A stretch of 64,000 bases of DNA, taken from the NCBI RefSeq assembly GCF_027533645.1, contig NZ_JAQAGY010000012.1, forward strand, positions 1-64,000, read 5' to 3'. A model generated the notes under the pieces. The model did no database searches, was not told the origin of the DNA, and saw nothing but the letters and a program-made list of their open reading frames with translations. How positions within the stretch are numbered: position 1 is the first letter of the stretch; each line of letters starts with the position of its first letter. Of this stretch, positions 35,197 to 45,518 are shown piece after piece. The position numbers and the translations under genes were made by a program. Source of the DNA: Paenibacillus caseinilyticus. Its GTDB lineage: Bacteria; Bacillota; Bacilli; Paenibacillales; NBRC-103111.

Positions 35197-37140
35197 ATGT
35201 CGAGTCCGATCCCCGAACCGGATGACTTGTATTTGTTCCATGAAGGAAATTTGTTCCGCGGCTACCGGGTGTTCGGTGCTCATGCCGGCGAATGGGACGG
35301 GGTGGAAGGGGTCCGCTTTACCGTATGGGCGCCGCATGCCCGGGAAGTCCGGGTGGTAGGCGACTTCAACAACTGGGACGGAAGCGGACACGCGATGCGC
35401 CGGATCAGCTCGTGGGGCGTATGGACGCTGGTCATCCCTGACGTAAGTGAAGGGGAGTATTACAAGTATGAAATTCTGACATCGCAGGGGACGCTGATCT
35501 ATAAAGCGGATCCGTACGGATTCTGGGCAGAGCTCAAGCCCGGCACGGCATCCCGGATTTACGACCTGGACGGCTACGCGTGGACCGACCAAGCCTGGCA
35601 GGAGAAAAAACGCGGTACCCAAGTGTACAACTCGCCCATGAATATTTACGAAGTGCACCTTGGTACCTGGAAGAAGCGGGAGGATGGAGCCTACCTCACC
35701 TACCGGGAGCTGGCGGACGAGCTGGTCTCCTATGTCAAGGAGATGGGGTACACCCACATTGAACTGATGCCGCTGGCCGAGCATCCGTACGACCGCTCTT
35801 GGGGGTACCAGGCGACAGGGTATTTCTCCGTCACGAGCCGGTTCGGATCGCCGAAGGATTTTATGTATTTTGTAGACCGCTGTCATGCGGCAGGCATCGG
35901 GGTCATTATGGACTGGGTACCGGGCCATTTTGTGAAGGACGAGCACGGGCTGCGTCAGTTCGACGGAGAGCCCCTGTACGAATACAGGGACGAAGCGAGG
36001 GCCGAGAAGCCGGAATGGGGCACCTTGTCATTCGACTTCACGAAGCCGGAAGTGGTCTCGTTCCTGATCTCCAACGCCCTGTTCTGGTTCGATAAATATC
36101 ATATCGACGGGCTTCGGGTGGACGCAGTCGCCTCGCTGCTCTATCTGAACTTCGGCAAGCCCCGGGAGCTGTGGGTGAAGAACGAGCATGGTGGCGACGA
36201 GAACACGGAAGCGATCGCTTTCATCAAGAAGCTCAACCATACCGTCTTCAGCGCCTATCCCGACGCCCTCATGATGGCTGAGGATTCCTCCGCCTGGCCG
36301 CTCGTGACCGCTCCCGTTCACGCGGGCGGGCTCGGATTTAACTACAAATGGAATATGGGCTGGATGAATGATATGCTGAAGTACATGGAGATGGATCCGT
36401 ATTTCCGCGGAGGCAATCACCAGCTGCTGACCTTCTCCTTCATGTACACGCACGCCGAGAATTACGTGCTGCCGCTCTCCCACGACGAGGTGGTGCACGG
36501 CAAACGCTCGCTGCTGAACAAGATGCCGGGGGATTACTGGCAGAAGTTCGCGAACCTGCGGGTGCTGTACGGCTATATGATGTCGCATCCGGGCAAGAAG
36601 CTGCTGTTCATGGGCGGCGAATTCGGCCAGTTCGACGAGTGGAAGGATCTCGAGGATCTCGACTGGGAGATGCTCGGCTACGAGAGCCACAACAGCATGC
36701 AGCGGTATGTGAAGGACCTGAACCACATGTATCTCGCGGAGCCCTCCCTCTGGGAGCTGGACCACCGCCCCGAAGGCTTCTCCTGGATCGATCCGAACGA
36801 CCAGAAGCAGAGCGTCACCACGTTCATGCGGATGTCGAAGAACCCGGAGGATACGCTGGTTATCGTTAACAATTTTACGCCTGTGTATCACGAACGGTAC
36901 CGGATCGGCGTACCCTTCCCTGGGGAATACGTCGAACGCTTCAACAGCGATGCGGGGGAATACGGGGGATCCGGCAAGCTGAATCCCGGCAAGCTGAAGA
37001 CCGACGATCTCTCCTGGCATTACCAGCCGGACAGTCTGCACATCTCGCTGCCGCCGCTGGCGACCGTGATCTTCAAGCCGGTCCGGATCGTTACGAAGCC
37101 CGCTGCAGCCAAACGAGAAAGGGGTAAAGCCGATGCGTAA
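35197..37140 (+). CDS. glgB: 1,4-alpha-glucan branching enzyme
   Basis: This GH13 enzyme of about 647 residues makes alpha-1,6 branches in glycogen. It has an N-terminal CBM48 domain (about 20-115, [20 protein letters not shown]), a catalytic barrel (about 150-520) and a C-terminal beta domain. The GH13 residues are visible: nucleophile Asp in [13 protein letters not shown], acid/base Glu in MMAEDSS, and the transition-state Asp in [14 protein letters not shown] prefer the ATG at 35197; the ATG at 35185 touches the GAGGGGG ribosome site and the TTG at 35176 precedes it. It heads the glgB-glgC-glgD-glgA operon and overlaps glgC by eight bases. Confidence 0.95.
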   Translation: MSSPIPEPDDLYLFHEGNLFRGYRVFGAHAGEWDGVEGVRFTVWAPHAREVRVVGDFNNWDGSGHAMRRISSWGVWTLVIPDVSEGEYYKYEILTSQGTLIYKADPYGFWAELKPGTASRIYDLDGYAWTDQAWQEKKRGTQVYNSPMNIYEVHLGTWKKREDGAYLTYRELADELVSYVKEMGYTHIELMPLAEHPYDRSWGYQATGYFSVTSRFGSPKDFMYFVDRCHAAGIGVIMDWVPGHFVKDEHGLRQFDGEPLYEYRDEARAEKPEWGTLSFDFTKPEVVSFLISNALFWFDKYHIDGLRVDAVASLLYLNFGKPRELWVKNEHGGDENTEAIAFIKKLNHTVFSAYPDALMMAEDSSAWPLVTAPVHAGGLGFNYKWNMGWMNDMLKYMEMDPYFRGGNHQLLTFSFMYTHAENYVLPLSHDEVVHGKRSLLNKMPGDYWQKFANLRVLYGYMMSHPGKKLLFMGGEFGQFDEWKDLEDLDWEMLGYESHNSMQRYVKDLNHMYLAEPSLWELDHRPEGFSWIDPNDQKQSVTTFMRMSKNPEDTLVIVNNFTPVYHERYRIGVPFPGEYVERFNSDAGEYGGSGKLNPGKLKTDDLSWHYQPDSLHISLPPLATVIFKPVRIVTKPAAAKRERGKADA

Positions 37141-38302
37141 AAAAGAATGCGTGGCCATGCTGCTTGCAGGTGGCGAAGGAAGACGTCTTGGGGTGCTGAC
37201 AAGCAAGCTGGCGAAGCCGGCCGTCCACTTCGGAGGTAAATACCGGATCATCGATTTTACGCTGAGCAACTGCACGAACTCCGGGATCGACACGGTGGGC
37301 GTGCTGACGCAGTACCAGCCGCTCGTACTCAATACATACATAGGGATCGGGGCACCGTGGGACCTCGACCGCAAACATGGCGGCGTCACCGTTCTTCCTC
37401 CCTACATGGAGCAGGGCGGAGGGGATTGGTACCAGGGAACCGCGAATGCGATCTACCGCAACATTTCGTTCATCGAGCAGTACGATCCGGAATACGTGCT
37501 TGTCATATCCGGCGACCATATCTACAAGATGGATTACGACCGGATGCTCGATTTTCATAAACAAAGAGGCGCCGACGCCACCATTGCCGTCATCGGCGTG
37601 AAGTGGGAGGAAGCAAGCCGCTTCGGCATCATGGCGACCGACGAAGAAGGCCGTATTACGGAATTCGCCGAGAAACCGAAGGAGCCGAAGAGCAACCTGG
37701 CCTCGATGGGTATCTACATTTTCTCCTGGAAGGTGCTGAAGGAGCAGCTCATCAAGGACGAGGAGGACGAGGAGTCGAGCAAGGATTTCGGCAAGGACAT
37801 GATCCCCCGCATGCTGCGGGAAGACCTGAATCTCGTCGCTTATCCGTTCGAAGGCTACTGGAAGGATGTCGGTACGATCCAGAGCCTCTGGGAAGCGAAT
37901 ATGGACCTTCTGGAGAGAGAGCCCGCGTTCAAGCTCAACGACCGCGAATGGCGCATCTACTCGGTGAATCCGCTGCAGCCCGGCCAGTATATCGCAAGTA
38001 CCGCCCAGGTGAGGAGGTCGCTGGTCAACGAAGGCTGCTGCGTCTTCGGCGAGGTCGACCATTCGGTCCTGTTCTACGGGGTTCAGGTAGGCGAAGGAAG
38101 CTACATCAAGGACTCGGTCATCATGCCGAATGTCACGATCGGGAGTCATGTGCGGATCTACAAAGCCATCGTCGGCGAAGGCACGGTGGTGGAGGACGGC
38201 GCGGTGATCGGCACGCCGGAAGAAGAAGGCGGCGGGGACATCGTCCTCATCGGCAGTAACGAGCGAATCGGGAAGATTACCTCCACAACCGGGAAAGGGT
38301 GA
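37133..38302 (+). CDS. glgC: Glucose-1-phosphate adenylyltransferase, catalytic subunit
   Basis: This 389-residue enzyme makes ADP-glucose from ATP and glucose 1-phosphate, the committed step of glycogen synthesis. The nucleotide-binding [19 protein letters not shown] (near residue 13) and the catalytic-site [12 protein letters not shown] and FGIMATD segments are intact. A C-terminal left-handed beta-helix (about 290-389) follows. In Bacillus, GlgC works with GlgD as a hetero-oligomer. The ATG at 37133 overlaps the glgB stop by eight bases, with AAAGGGG upstream. The length matches Bacillus GlgC (about 380). Confidence 0.96.
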   Translation: MRKKECVAMLLAGGEGRRLGVLTSKLAKPAVHFGGKYRIIDFTLSNCTNSGIDTVGVLTQYQPLVLNTYIGIGAPWDLDRKHGGVTVLPPYMEQGGGDWYQGTANAIYRNISFIEQYDPEYVLVISGDHIYKMDYDRMLDFHKQRGADATIAVIGVKWEEASRFGIMATDEEGRITEFAEKPKEPKSNLASMGIYIFSWKVLKEQLIKDEEDEESSKDFGKDMIPRMLREDLNLVAYPFEGYWKDVGTIQSLWEANMDLLEREPAFKLNDREWRIYSVNPLQPGQYIASTAQVRRSLVNEGCCVFGEVDHSVLFYGVQVGEGSYIKDSVIMPNVTIGSHVRIYKAIVGEGTVVEDGAVIGTPEEEGGGDIVLIGSNERIGKITSTTGKG

Positions 38303-38308
38303 GCAGGC

Positions 38309-39418
38309 ATGAAGCGTATGATGGGCGTTGTGAATCTGGTGAATGAGCCGGATGATCTGGAAGAGCTGACCTACTCCCGGAATCTGGCCTCCGTTCCCTT
38401 CGGATCCAGATACCGTTTGATCGATTTCACGTTGTCGAACATGGTGAATTCCGGCATAGAGAATGTCGCGGTGTTCACCCAGCACAAGTACCGTTCCCTG
38501 ATGGACCATCTGGGCTCCGGCAAGGAATGGGATCTGGACCGCAAGCGCGGGGGCCTGTTCATCCTGCCGGCCGTTCTCCACGATACGAGCGGCGTGTCGA
38601 GAGGCGACCTGTACCAGTTCTATGCCCACCGGGATTACTTCTACCGGGGCCGCGAGGAATATGTGATCATCACGCGCAGCCATATGGTCTGCAACATCGA
38701 TTACAATGACGTGCTGGACTACCATCTCGAGCGCAGCGCCGACATTACGGTTGTCTACAAGAAAGCGGACGAGCAGGAATATGCCAAGTACCGCCGGCTG
38801 GCCGTGAAGGAAGACGGCCAGGTGACGGTGATTGAGGACCATTCAGGCCGTCTGCGCACGGACAATGTGTCCCTGGAGATGTACGTGATGAGCAAGGAGC
38901 TGCTCCTCGATATGGTGGAATCCTGCCTGGCGCAGGGATATGACCATCTGGTCCGCGACGGGATCATGAAGAACATCGACAAGCTCAGTGTATTCGGGTA
39001 TCAGCACGAAGGACATACCGGCATCGTCAATACAATCCAGAGCTATTATAAGCACAGCATGCAGCTGCTCAACCCCAAGATCTGGCGGGAATTGTTCTTC
39101 CAGAAAAACCTGATCTACACGAAGGTCAAGGACGAGCCTCCGGCACGCTATACCGAGTTTGCGCATGCACGCAACTCGCTGATCGCCAACGGCTGCGTCA
39201 TCGAAGGCAAGGTGGAGAACTCCATCCTGTTCCGCGGGGTGAAGATCCGCAAAGGCGCCTATGTCAAGAATTCCATTATCCTGCAGAACTGCGAGATCGA
39301 GGAGAACGTGATCATCGAGAACGCGATTCTCGACAAGGATGTGTTCATCTCGAGAGGACGCGTTCTGACCGGAGACAAGCAGGCCCCGTTCATTGCCTCC
39401 AAAACCAAAGTCATCTAA
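38309..39418 (+). CDS. glgD: GlgD, regulatory ADP-glucose pyrophosphorylase subunit
   Basis: This 369-residue GlgC paralogue lacks the nucleotide-binding GG-G-RL loop at its N-terminus (it reads MGVVNLVNEPDDLEEL) and so is expected to be non-catalytic, stimulating GlgC in a heterotetramer. It keeps the GSRYRLIDFTLSNM segment and the C-terminal beta-helix. The ATG at 38309 lies six bases after the glgC stop, with a ribosome site inside the end of glgC. A hairpin follows in the gap before glgA. Confidence 0.95.
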   Translation: MKRMMGVVNLVNEPDDLEELTYSRNLASVPFGSRYRLIDFTLSNMVNSGIENVAVFTQHKYRSLMDHLGSGKEWDLDRKRGGLFILPAVLHDTSGVSRGDLYQFYAHRDYFYRGREEYVIITRSHMVCNIDYNDVLDYHLERSADITVVYKKADEQEYAKYRRLAVKEDGQVTVIEDHSGRLRTDNVSLEMYVMSKELLLDMVESCLAQGYDHLVRDGIMKNIDKLSVFGYQHEGHTGIVNTIQSYYKHSMQLLNPKIWRELFFQKNLIYTKVKDEPPARYTEFAHARNSLIANGCVIEGKVENSILFRGVKIRKGAYVKNSIILQNCEIEENVIIENAILDKDVFISRGRVLTGDKQAPFIASKTKVI

Positions 39419-39434
39419 GGCAAGGGCGCGCCGC

Positions 39435-39463
39435 GCTTGACGGACCGATCCGATCCGTCAAGC
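39435..39463 (+). terminator. Hairpin between glgD and glgA
   Basis: GCTTGACGGA (39435-39444) pairs with TCCGTCAAGC (39454-39463), followed after five bases by TTTT. It may be a partial terminator that lowers glgA expression, or an mRNA processing or stability element inside the operon. Confidence 0.6.
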
Positions 39464-39663
39464 CGGCTTTTGATGTATTCATTTTCGCATCTCCGGTTTC
39501 GTCCGGTGACTTTTAGGGTACTAGTGGTAGTGAACAATGCGCCTACCCGCGCCGGTGTTCGAAGCGTCCCTTTGGCCTGCCAAGCCTTGAAAACGGCTTT
39601 CAGAGGCCGTCTTGCCGGAACGCTTTGAACTTCAGGCGCCGGGCGCTCCCAAGGAGGAAGCTT

Positions 39664-41091
39664 ATGAAAGTGTTATTTGCCGCTTCGGAAGCCGTGCCCT
39701 TTATTAAGACGGGAGGACTCGCCGACGTGATCGGATCCCTGCCCAAGGAGCTTGTCAAGCAGGGGCTGGACGTACGGGTCATGCTGCCCAAGTACGAGGG
39801 CATTCCCGAGAAATACACGTCCGCGATGGAACTGATTACTATCTTCCAGCTGCAAATGGGATGGAGAAGCCTCTACTGCGGAATCTACCGGCTGGTACAC
39901 GAGGGCATCGTCTTGTACTTTGTTGATAATGAATTCTACTTCCGCCGCCAGGGCTGCTACGGCTATGGTGATGATGCTGAACGCTTCGCCTACTACTGCC
40001 GTGCGGTACTGGACTCGCTGCCGCGCATCGATTTCATGCCGGAGGTGATCCACTGCCACGATTGGCAGGCGGGGATGGTGCCGGTGCTCTATAAGGCTCA
40101 CTTCAGCTATCAGGAGCATTACGCGGGGATCAAAACGATTCTGACGATCCATAACTTGAAGTACCAGGGTGTATACGGGCAGAATGAATTCCGCGATTAT
40201 TTTACCCTTGGCGACGAGCACTTCCACGGCAACGCGCTCGAGCTGCACGGAGGCGCCTCGTTCCTCAAGGGGGGGCTTCTGTATTCGGACTATATTACAA
40301 CGGTTTCCCCTACATACGCGGAAGAGATTCAGACACCCTATTACGGAGAGAACCTCGATTCCCTGCTCCGCAGCCAGAGCCACCGGTTCCAGGGCATCCT
40401 GAACGGGATCGATTACGAGGATTTCGACCCGATGACCGATCCGCATCTCGAGATCAACTACCGGGATTCGATGCCGAAGAAGCTACTGAACAAGATGAAG
40501 CTCCAGGCATGGCTCGGCCTGCCGGTCGATAAGGATGTGCCGCTGATCGCGCTTGTCACGAGGCTTGTGGACCAGAAGGGTCTCGCCCTGATCGAGCGTG
40601 TCATCCATGAGCTTCTGGCGTTGGATGCCCAGTGGGTGATCGTCGGCACCGGAGAGCAGCGGTACGAGAACCTGTTCCGCTGGGCGGCCGATACGTTCCC
40701 GGACAAGCTGTCGGCGCAGATTCTCTTCGACGAAGGGCTGGCGCGGCAGGTGTACGCGGGCTCGGACCTGTTCCTGATGCCCTCGCTCTTCGAGCCGTGC
40801 GGCATCGGCCAGCTTGTAGCCATGCGGTACCGCTCGGTGCCGATCGTCCGCGAAACCGGCGGGCTCAAGGATACCGTCATTCCTTACAACGATGAGACGG
40901 GCGAAGGCACCGGCTTCTCGTTCGCGCACTACAATGCGCATGATATGCTGTATACCGTGGACCGCGCCGTGAACTTGTACCGCGATCCGGTCGTCTGGTC
41001 GAACTTGATGTCGAATATCAAGAAAAAAGATTTCTCATGGGGCAAATCCGCGAAGCAGTATGCTTCTTTGTACGGGGCTTTGACGCGATAA
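39664..41091 (+). CDS. glgA: Glycogen synthase (ADP-glucose)
   Basis: This 475-residue GT5 glycosyltransferase extends alpha-1,4-glucan from ADP-glucose. The N-terminal KTGGLADV motif (residues about 15-22), the TIHNLKYQG segment and the C-terminal ESCGIGQL-like block (here EPCGIGQLVAMRY) with ETGGLKDT are intact. The ATG at 39664 follows AAGGAGG; a longer reading from 39625 ignores it. It is separated from glgD by 245 bases, unlike the tight spacing elsewhere in the operon. No glycogen phosphorylase (glgP) follows, in contrast to Bacillus subtilis. Confidence 0.96.
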   Translation: MKVLFAASEAVPFIKTGGLADVIGSLPKELVKQGLDVRVMLPKYEGIPEKYTSAMELITIFQLQMGWRSLYCGIYRLVHEGIVLYFVDNEFYFRRQGCYGYGDDAERFAYYCRAVLDSLPRIDFMPEVIHCHDWQAGMVPVLYKAHFSYQEHYAGIKTILTIHNLKYQGVYGQNEFRDYFTLGDEHFHGNALELHGGASFLKGGLLYSDYITTVSPTYAEEIQTPYYGENLDSLLRSQSHRFQGILNGIDYEDFDPMTDPHLEINYRDSMPKKLLNKMKLQAWLGLPVDKDVPLIALVTRLVDQKGLALIERVIHELLALDAQWVIVGTGEQRYENLFRWAADTFPDKLSAQILFDEGLARQVYAGSDLFLMPSLFEPCGIGQLVAMRYRSVPIVRETGGLKDTVIPYNDETGEGTGFSFAHYNAHDMLYTVDRAVNLYRDPVVWSNLMSNIKKKDFSWGKSAKQYASLYGALTR

Positions 41092-41113
41092 CACATTGCA
41101 GATCTATAGGGGA

Positions 41114-41147
41114 GAATCGGTATTGTACAGATGCCGGTTCTTCTTTT
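41114..41147 (+). terminator. Intrinsic terminator after glgA
   Basis: A ten-base stem with two G-T pairs (41114-41123 with 41131-41140) is followed by TTCTTTTG. Confidence 0.75.
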
Positions 41148-41235
41148 GTTTGACAGAAAAAAGGAAAAAAAACGCTCCGCGTCGAATATATAAGGTTACA
41201 ATTCCCATCCTAGCGGAGAGCGGGCGAACTAAGCC

Positions 41236-42873
41236 ATGAAACCTACCATCGTATATTCCTCTTGGGAGGACGAAAAACAAAGGCTGCAGGAACTGAAGGA
41301 ACTGGATATCGTCGGAACGGGGCCCGAGGAATCCTTCGACCGGATTACGAAGCTGGTCGCCCAGGTATTCGGCGTGCCCGGCTGCCTGATTACCCTCATC
41401 ACCGAAGACAGACAGTGGTTCAAATCATGTATCGGGCTCCCGGACGTGCTGAAGGAAGCCCGTTCGACCGAACGCGAGAACACCATCTGCCAATATGTCG
41501 TCGCTACCAAGAAGGCTCTCGTGGTCGAAGACACGCGGCTTGATCCCCGGTTCAGGGACAATCCCGTTGTGACCGAGAGCGATTTCCGCTTCTATGCGGG
41601 CGCTCCGCTGGTTTCTTCGCAGGGCAATGTGCTGGGCACGCTCTGCATCAGCGACAGCGAGCCCCGGACTTTCACTGCGGTTCAGGTGGGGCAATTGTGC
41701 GATTTTGCAGCCTGGGTGATGACGGAGATCGAGCTCCGCCGCGACCTCAGGGATAAGGAAGTTCTCACGCGGGAGCTGCTGAAGGAGAAACAAACGATCG
41801 AAGCCCAGCGGGATCTCATCCGCAGCGCTTTCGACGAACCGTTCGAGGGGAAGCTGCTGTGCGACAGCAGCGGGCATATTCTGCTTCATAACAAAAGCCT
41901 GCTGGAGTCGTTTCTCGTGAATCCCGCCCTGCACAAGGATGTGCTTTCCTTCGTCGATAGCCTCCTGCGCGTCTGCCAAGTGGAGAACAGTCCGCTGCCG
42001 GGCAAGATTCTCTCCTTGCTGGAAGGCAGGGAGGCGTCATTCCTTGAACGCTTTACGAGTCGGATGGCCGGGGAAGAGCGGAAGGACTTTCAGGTATCGG
42101 GCATACTAGCCGAAGGGGAAGAACCGGGTAAGCGGCTCGTGTACCTTAATATCCGGGAGCGGACGGAGGAGGAACGTATCGACCGGATGAAGAGCGAGTT
42201 CATCTCTGTCGTCTCGCACGAGCTGAGGACACCGCTTACGAGCATTATGGGCTTCGTAGAGATCCTGCTGGACCGCCGGCCCGCGGAAGACAAACGGATG
42301 CGCTATCTGGAGACGATCCACCGGGAGGCCGAGCGGCTGACGCAGCTCCTGAACGATCTGCTCGATCTGCAGAAGATGGAGTCGGGCAAGCAGCAGTATA
42401 TGTTCGAAATCGTGGATCTGAACGCCTTGGTGGAGGAGGTGGCCGACTCCTGGAGGGATCATCCTACCCACCGGCTGCAGATCCGCTGTCCCGAACAGAG
42501 CGTGCATGCTTTGGCGGACGGAGACCGGATGAAGCAGGCGCTTCACAATCTCGTCTCCAATGCGTTCAAATATTCGCCGGGCAAAGACCTGGTGGAGGTG
42601 ACGCTCGAGGAGCGGGATGGCATGGCCTGTATCCGGGTGAAGGACGAAGGGCTCGGCATCCCCCCGGAAGCCGCGGAGAAGCTCTTCTCGAAGTTCTACC
42701 GGGTCGATAATTCGGACCGCAGGAAGATCGGCGGCACGGGACTCGGCCTTGCGATCGTCCGTGAAATCATGACGGCGCACGGCGGTCTTGTGGAGTTCGA
42801 GGCGTCACCAGGCGGCGGGACGGTATTCCTGCTCCGGCTTGAAGCCCTGCAGGGCCTGAGTCCCGCGAAGTGA
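41236..42873 (+). CDS. Soluble GAF-domain sensor histidine kinase
   Basis: This 545-residue kinase has no membrane helix. A GAF domain (about 20-165) is followed by a helical linker, a PAS-like region (about 195-300), HisKA with His328 in VSHELRTPLTSIMG, and the HATPase domain with an N-box HNLVSNAFKYSPG, G1 DEGLGIP and G2 GGTGLGLAIV. It should sense a cytoplasmic signal and phosphorylate a response regulator, but no regulator gene is adjacent, so it is an orphan kinase. The ATG at 41236 has GCGGAGAG about 15 bases upstream, rather far. It follows the glgA terminator; a link to glycogen metabolism is not indicated. Confidence 0.9.
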   Translation: MKPTIVYSSWEDEKQRLQELKELDIVGTGPEESFDRITKLVAQVFGVPGCLITLITEDRQWFKSCIGLPDVLKEARSTERENTICQYVVATKKALVVEDTRLDPRFRDNPVVTESDFRFYAGAPLVSSQGNVLGTLCISDSEPRTFTAVQVGQLCDFAAWVMTEIELRRDLRDKEVLTRELLKEKQTIEAQRDLIRSAFDEPFEGKLLCDSSGHILLHNKSLLESFLVNPALHKDVLSFVDSLLRVCQVENSPLPGKILSLLEGREASFLERFTSRMAGEERKDFQVSGILAEGEEPGKRLVYLNIRERTEEERIDRMKSEFISVVSHELRTPLTSIMGFVEILLDRRPAEDKRMRYLETIHREAERLTQLLNDLLDLQKMESGKQQYMFEIVDLNALVEEVADSWRDHPTHRLQIRCPEQSVHALADGDRMKQALHNLVSNAFKYSPGKDLVEVTLEERDGMACIRVKDEGLGIPPEAAEKLFSKFYRVDNSDRRKIGGTGLGLAIVREIMTAHGGLVEFEASPGGGTVFLLRLEALQGLSPAK

Positions 42874-42880
42874 GCGTTGG

Positions 42881-43135
42881 TTATTCGCCCGAGGCGGGCA
42901 TGGCGAAACCGGCAGCGCCTGGTGCTTCTTCGAAATACATGGTTTCCCGGTTGAAGGAACGGTTATACCTTAGGAACATATGGAGCAGCTCCAGCATTTC
43001 GGATTGGTTTAATTCGAGCAGGAGGGGATCCTTTTCTCCGGAGGGGGAGGAGATTTGGACGAGGAGGCTGTCGCTCGCCGGATTCATGGCAATACGGAGT
43101 TGTCCTTGCTTCAGTTCACTATCCCACAGGGTCAT
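42881..43135 (-). CDS. Small protein of unknown function (84 aa)
   Basis: This 84-residue protein is not recognised. It reads as a small beta-strand domain (QLRIAMNPASDSLLVQISSP) followed by a helix LNQSEMLELLHMFLRYNRSF and a disordered Gly/Ala end. The ATG at 43135 is preceded by AAAGGTGAT on the minus strand, a near-perfect ribosome site, so translation is likely. Its stop lies eight bases beyond the convergent kinase gene, with no room for a terminator between them. Confidence 0.72.
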   Translation of the reverse strand: MTLWDSELKQGQLRIAMNPASDSLLVQISSPSGEKDPLLLELNQSEMLELLHMFLRYNRSFNRETMYFEEAPGAAGFAMPASGE

Positions 43136-43285
43136 GGTCTATCACCTTTCGCTTCCTACGCTGGATGTCGTCCCTTGAACTGGACGTGAGATCCATTATA
43201 TGTTCGTTAGTAGTGGAATATGCCTACGAGATCACGGGAGTTCATACGAGTGTGTTGGGACGGAGCAGGAGTTCTCCCAAATTAG

Positions 43286-43316
43286 AAAGGCGCATGCGGC
43301 CGGCATGCGCCTTTTT
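43286..43316. terminator. Strong hairpin terminator
   Basis: GGCGCATGC (43289-43297) pairs with GCATGCGCC (43303-43311), followed by TTTTT and preceded by AAA. The leftward direction would end the ZIP transporter transcript; the rightward one has the better T-run but no obvious gene. Confidence 0.8.
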
Positions 43317-43412
43317 GCCGTACGGTTAATTCGTGCCCGATGTGTCATTCCTCACTGTGTCCGCCGCGTACGCCGTGATAGAATCACAACCAAAGCAATG
43401 AATGCCATCACC

Positions 43413-44177
43413 TTAAGCTGCGAGAAGACATAAGACGCCGAGGCAGGCACCGGCCGCCCAAGCAGTCCATCCGAGGGATGGGGAGGTCCGTGTCAGCGCA
43501 GGCCAAGTGAATTCGACGAGAACCACATACAGAATCGTGCCTCCGGAGAGCCCAAGCAGGAGAGAGAGCCCGGTGGGAGGCAGATCCCCTAGTGCACTTC
43601 CGGCGGACGCCCCGAACAGGGTCGGCAGGGAGATCCAGAAGATCAGCTTGGCAAGTCCCCAGGGAGAGCGGCCTGCGGAGGAGAACGGGAGCCCAAGAGC
43701 AATGCCTTCCGGTATGGAATGCAGTCCCATGGCCCAGGAGAACGAGCGGGCCAGCTCCGGGACATTCCCGTAAGAGCTGCCGAGGGCAAATCCGGCAGGG
43801 AAATTATGCAGGGCAAGCGCCAGGCCCAGCAGCCCGGAGGAGTGGAAGAAGCTCTCCCGGCCCCCGGCGCTGGCATGGTGGTATCTGGAATGAACCCATC
43901 GGTCCAAGAGCAGGGCGATGCTCCATCCGGCAAGCATGCCGCCGAGGGTAGGCATCCATCCCCCCAGCCGGACACTCTCCGGCAGGACATCCAAGGCCAG
44001 CATCGCGAAGATCATGCCGGCCGCCATCGCGATCAGGAGGGGGAACAGCCGGGATAGGGTCCGGCCGAGTGCGTAGGCGAGCAGTCCGCCCGCCGCCGTA
44101 CCCGCCAGGCAGATGCCCATGGAGACGGTACCGGCAGCCAGCGCATGCAGCAGGAGAAGGAACAACGGCAGCACCAC
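43413..44177 (-). CDS. ZIP-family metal transporter
   Basis: This 254-residue membrane protein has about eight helices and the ZIP metal-site motifs HNFPAG (helix 4) and HSIPEG (helix 5), which bind and carry Zn(II), Fe(II) or Mn(II). A loop rich in His and Ser (RYHHASAGG) lies between helices 3 and 4. It resembles ZupT/GufA-type bacterial proteins. It starts with GTG at 44177 (a second GTG follows), with GGGAAGG close upstream. It is monocistronic. Cation specificity cannot be told from the sequence. Confidence 0.88.
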   Translation of the reverse strand: MVLPLFLLLLHALAAGTVSMGICLAGTAAGGLLAYALGRTLSRLFPLLIAMAAGMIFAMLALDVLPESVRLGGWMPTLGGMLAGWSIALLLDRWVHSRYHHASAGGRESFFHSSGLLGLALALHNFPAGFALGSSYGNVPELARSFSWAMGLHSIPEGIALGLPFSSAGRSPWGLAKLIFWISLPTLFGASAGSALGDLPPTGLSLLLGLSGGTILYVVLVEFTWPALTRTSPSLGWTAWAAGACLGVLCLLAA

Positions 44178-44370
44178 CTTCCCGTCACGAGTGGCCCCCT
44201 CAAGGACAAGACAGGAGGGGACAGCCTATATATATGCGGCATACGGCCGGATATAACGGGCGGTCCTGGTACTTTCTATGCGTTTTACCACAAGGCTTCT
44301 ATCGACCCTGCAACCCGCATGTGATAGTTTGGTGTAACGAACAAATACGCGGAATTCAGAGGAGGATGGC

Positions 44371-45480
44371 ATGCAAGCACTGCACCCAGTACAGTCTTCG
44401 ACAGCGGATCATCAGCGGGTGGATTATCGGGAGGTCCGGGATTTTCTTGACCGTCATGGAGGCAGCACGCTCTCCCATCTCGTCCTATTGCAGGATAAGG
44501 AAATCTATTGGTCTTCGAACAAGAAAGCATTGATCTCGTTCAAAAAGATGGGGAGCCATTACTTTGTGCTGGGCGACCCGATCGGCGATCCGGACAGCCT
44601 GCAGGGGGCTGTTCAAGAATTCAAAGCCTACTGCGCCCGACGCGGCGGCAAGGCGGTGTTCTACCAAGTTTCCCCGCTCTATAAGCGGTTGTATGAGGAG
44701 GAAGGATACCGTTTCTTCAAGCTGGGCGAAGAGGCGATCCTGGATTTGGAGAGCTTCGATCTCGCAGGCAAAAAGGGCAGTAAGCTGCGCACCCGCAAAA
44801 GCAAGTTCGAACGCAGCGGCTTCCGCTTCGAGGTCATGCTGCCTCCTTTCTCGGGAAGCTTCCTGGCTAAGCTTGAAGAAGTGTCGGCTTCCTGGCTCGG
44901 CAAGAGGCAGGAGAAGAACTATTCGGTCGGGTTCTTCACCCGCGACTACGTCGACGCGCATCCGGTGGCCGCACTGTATGCGCCGGACGGCAGCATGGTG
45001 GCCTTCGCGACGATCGGAGGCGGCGGTAGTGCGAAAGACCGCACGGTAGTGATCGACCTCATGCGCCACACGGCCGCTTCGCCGCACGGAACGATGGATA
45101 TGCTCTTCCTCTCGATATTCTTTTGGGCCAAGGAACAAGGTTATGCCAAGTGCAGCTTGGGCATGGCCCCGCTCGCCGGCGTGGGAATACTGCCGAATTC
45201 CACGTCAGGCGAGAGGGTGGCCAAGCATATGTACGAATACGGCAACGCGTTCTATAAGTTCAAGGGGCTCCGTGAATTCAAAAGCAAATTCCACCCGGAA
45301 TGGGTGCCCAAATATTTGGCCTATCAAGGCGGCATGCTGCCCCTGTTGATGCTGCAGCTGATCTGCCTGATCAATTTCCAGCGGAAGCTCAACCCGTCCC
45401 TGGTATTCAGCCTCTTGTACGGCAAGGCGAAGACAAGCGAGCTGCAGGGCCAGCCCAAGCGCGAGCAATGGGAAGTATAA
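44371..45480 (+). CDS. Stand-alone phosphatidylglycerol lysyltransferase-type domain (DUF2156)
   Basis: This 369-residue protein matches the C-terminal catalytic domain of MprF, which moves an amino acid from aminoacyl-tRNA to phosphatidylglycerol and lowers the negative surface charge. Features are the two GNAT-like lobes, with YWSSNKKALISFKKMG near 50, LGDPIGDP, RKSKFERSGF near 145, AFATIGGGG and IDLMRHTAASPHGTMDMLF near 235. The long membrane flippase part of MprF is absent; a short hydrophobic stretch at about 327-337 could attach it to the membrane. The ATG at 44371 follows AGAGGAGG. Whether it really modifies lipid, or another acceptor, is unknown. Confidence 0.82.
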   Translation: MQALHPVQSSTADHQRVDYREVRDFLDRHGGSTLSHLVLLQDKEIYWSSNKKALISFKKMGSHYFVLGDPIGDPDSLQGAVQEFKAYCARRGGKAVFYQVSPLYKRLYEEEGYRFFKLGEEAILDLESFDLAGKKGSKLRTRKSKFERSGFRFEVMLPPFSGSFLAKLEEVSASWLGKRQEKNYSVGFFTRDYVDAHPVAALYAPDGSMVAFATIGGGGSAKDRTVVIDLMRHTAASPHGTMDMLFLSIFFWAKEQGYAKCSLGMAPLAGVGILPNSTSGERVAKHMYEYGNAFYKFKGLREFKSKFHPEWVPKYLAYQGGMLPLLMLQLICLINFQRKLNPSLVFSLLYGKAKTSELQGQPKREQWEV

Positions 45481-45518
45481 GTGCAGCAGATAGCGATGAC
45501 CCTAGTATAACCCCAAAG

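Noticed and set aside
37091-38842. 583-codon open frame on the minus strand
   Set aside because: Antisense to glgC and glgD, with no family motif and no ribosome site.
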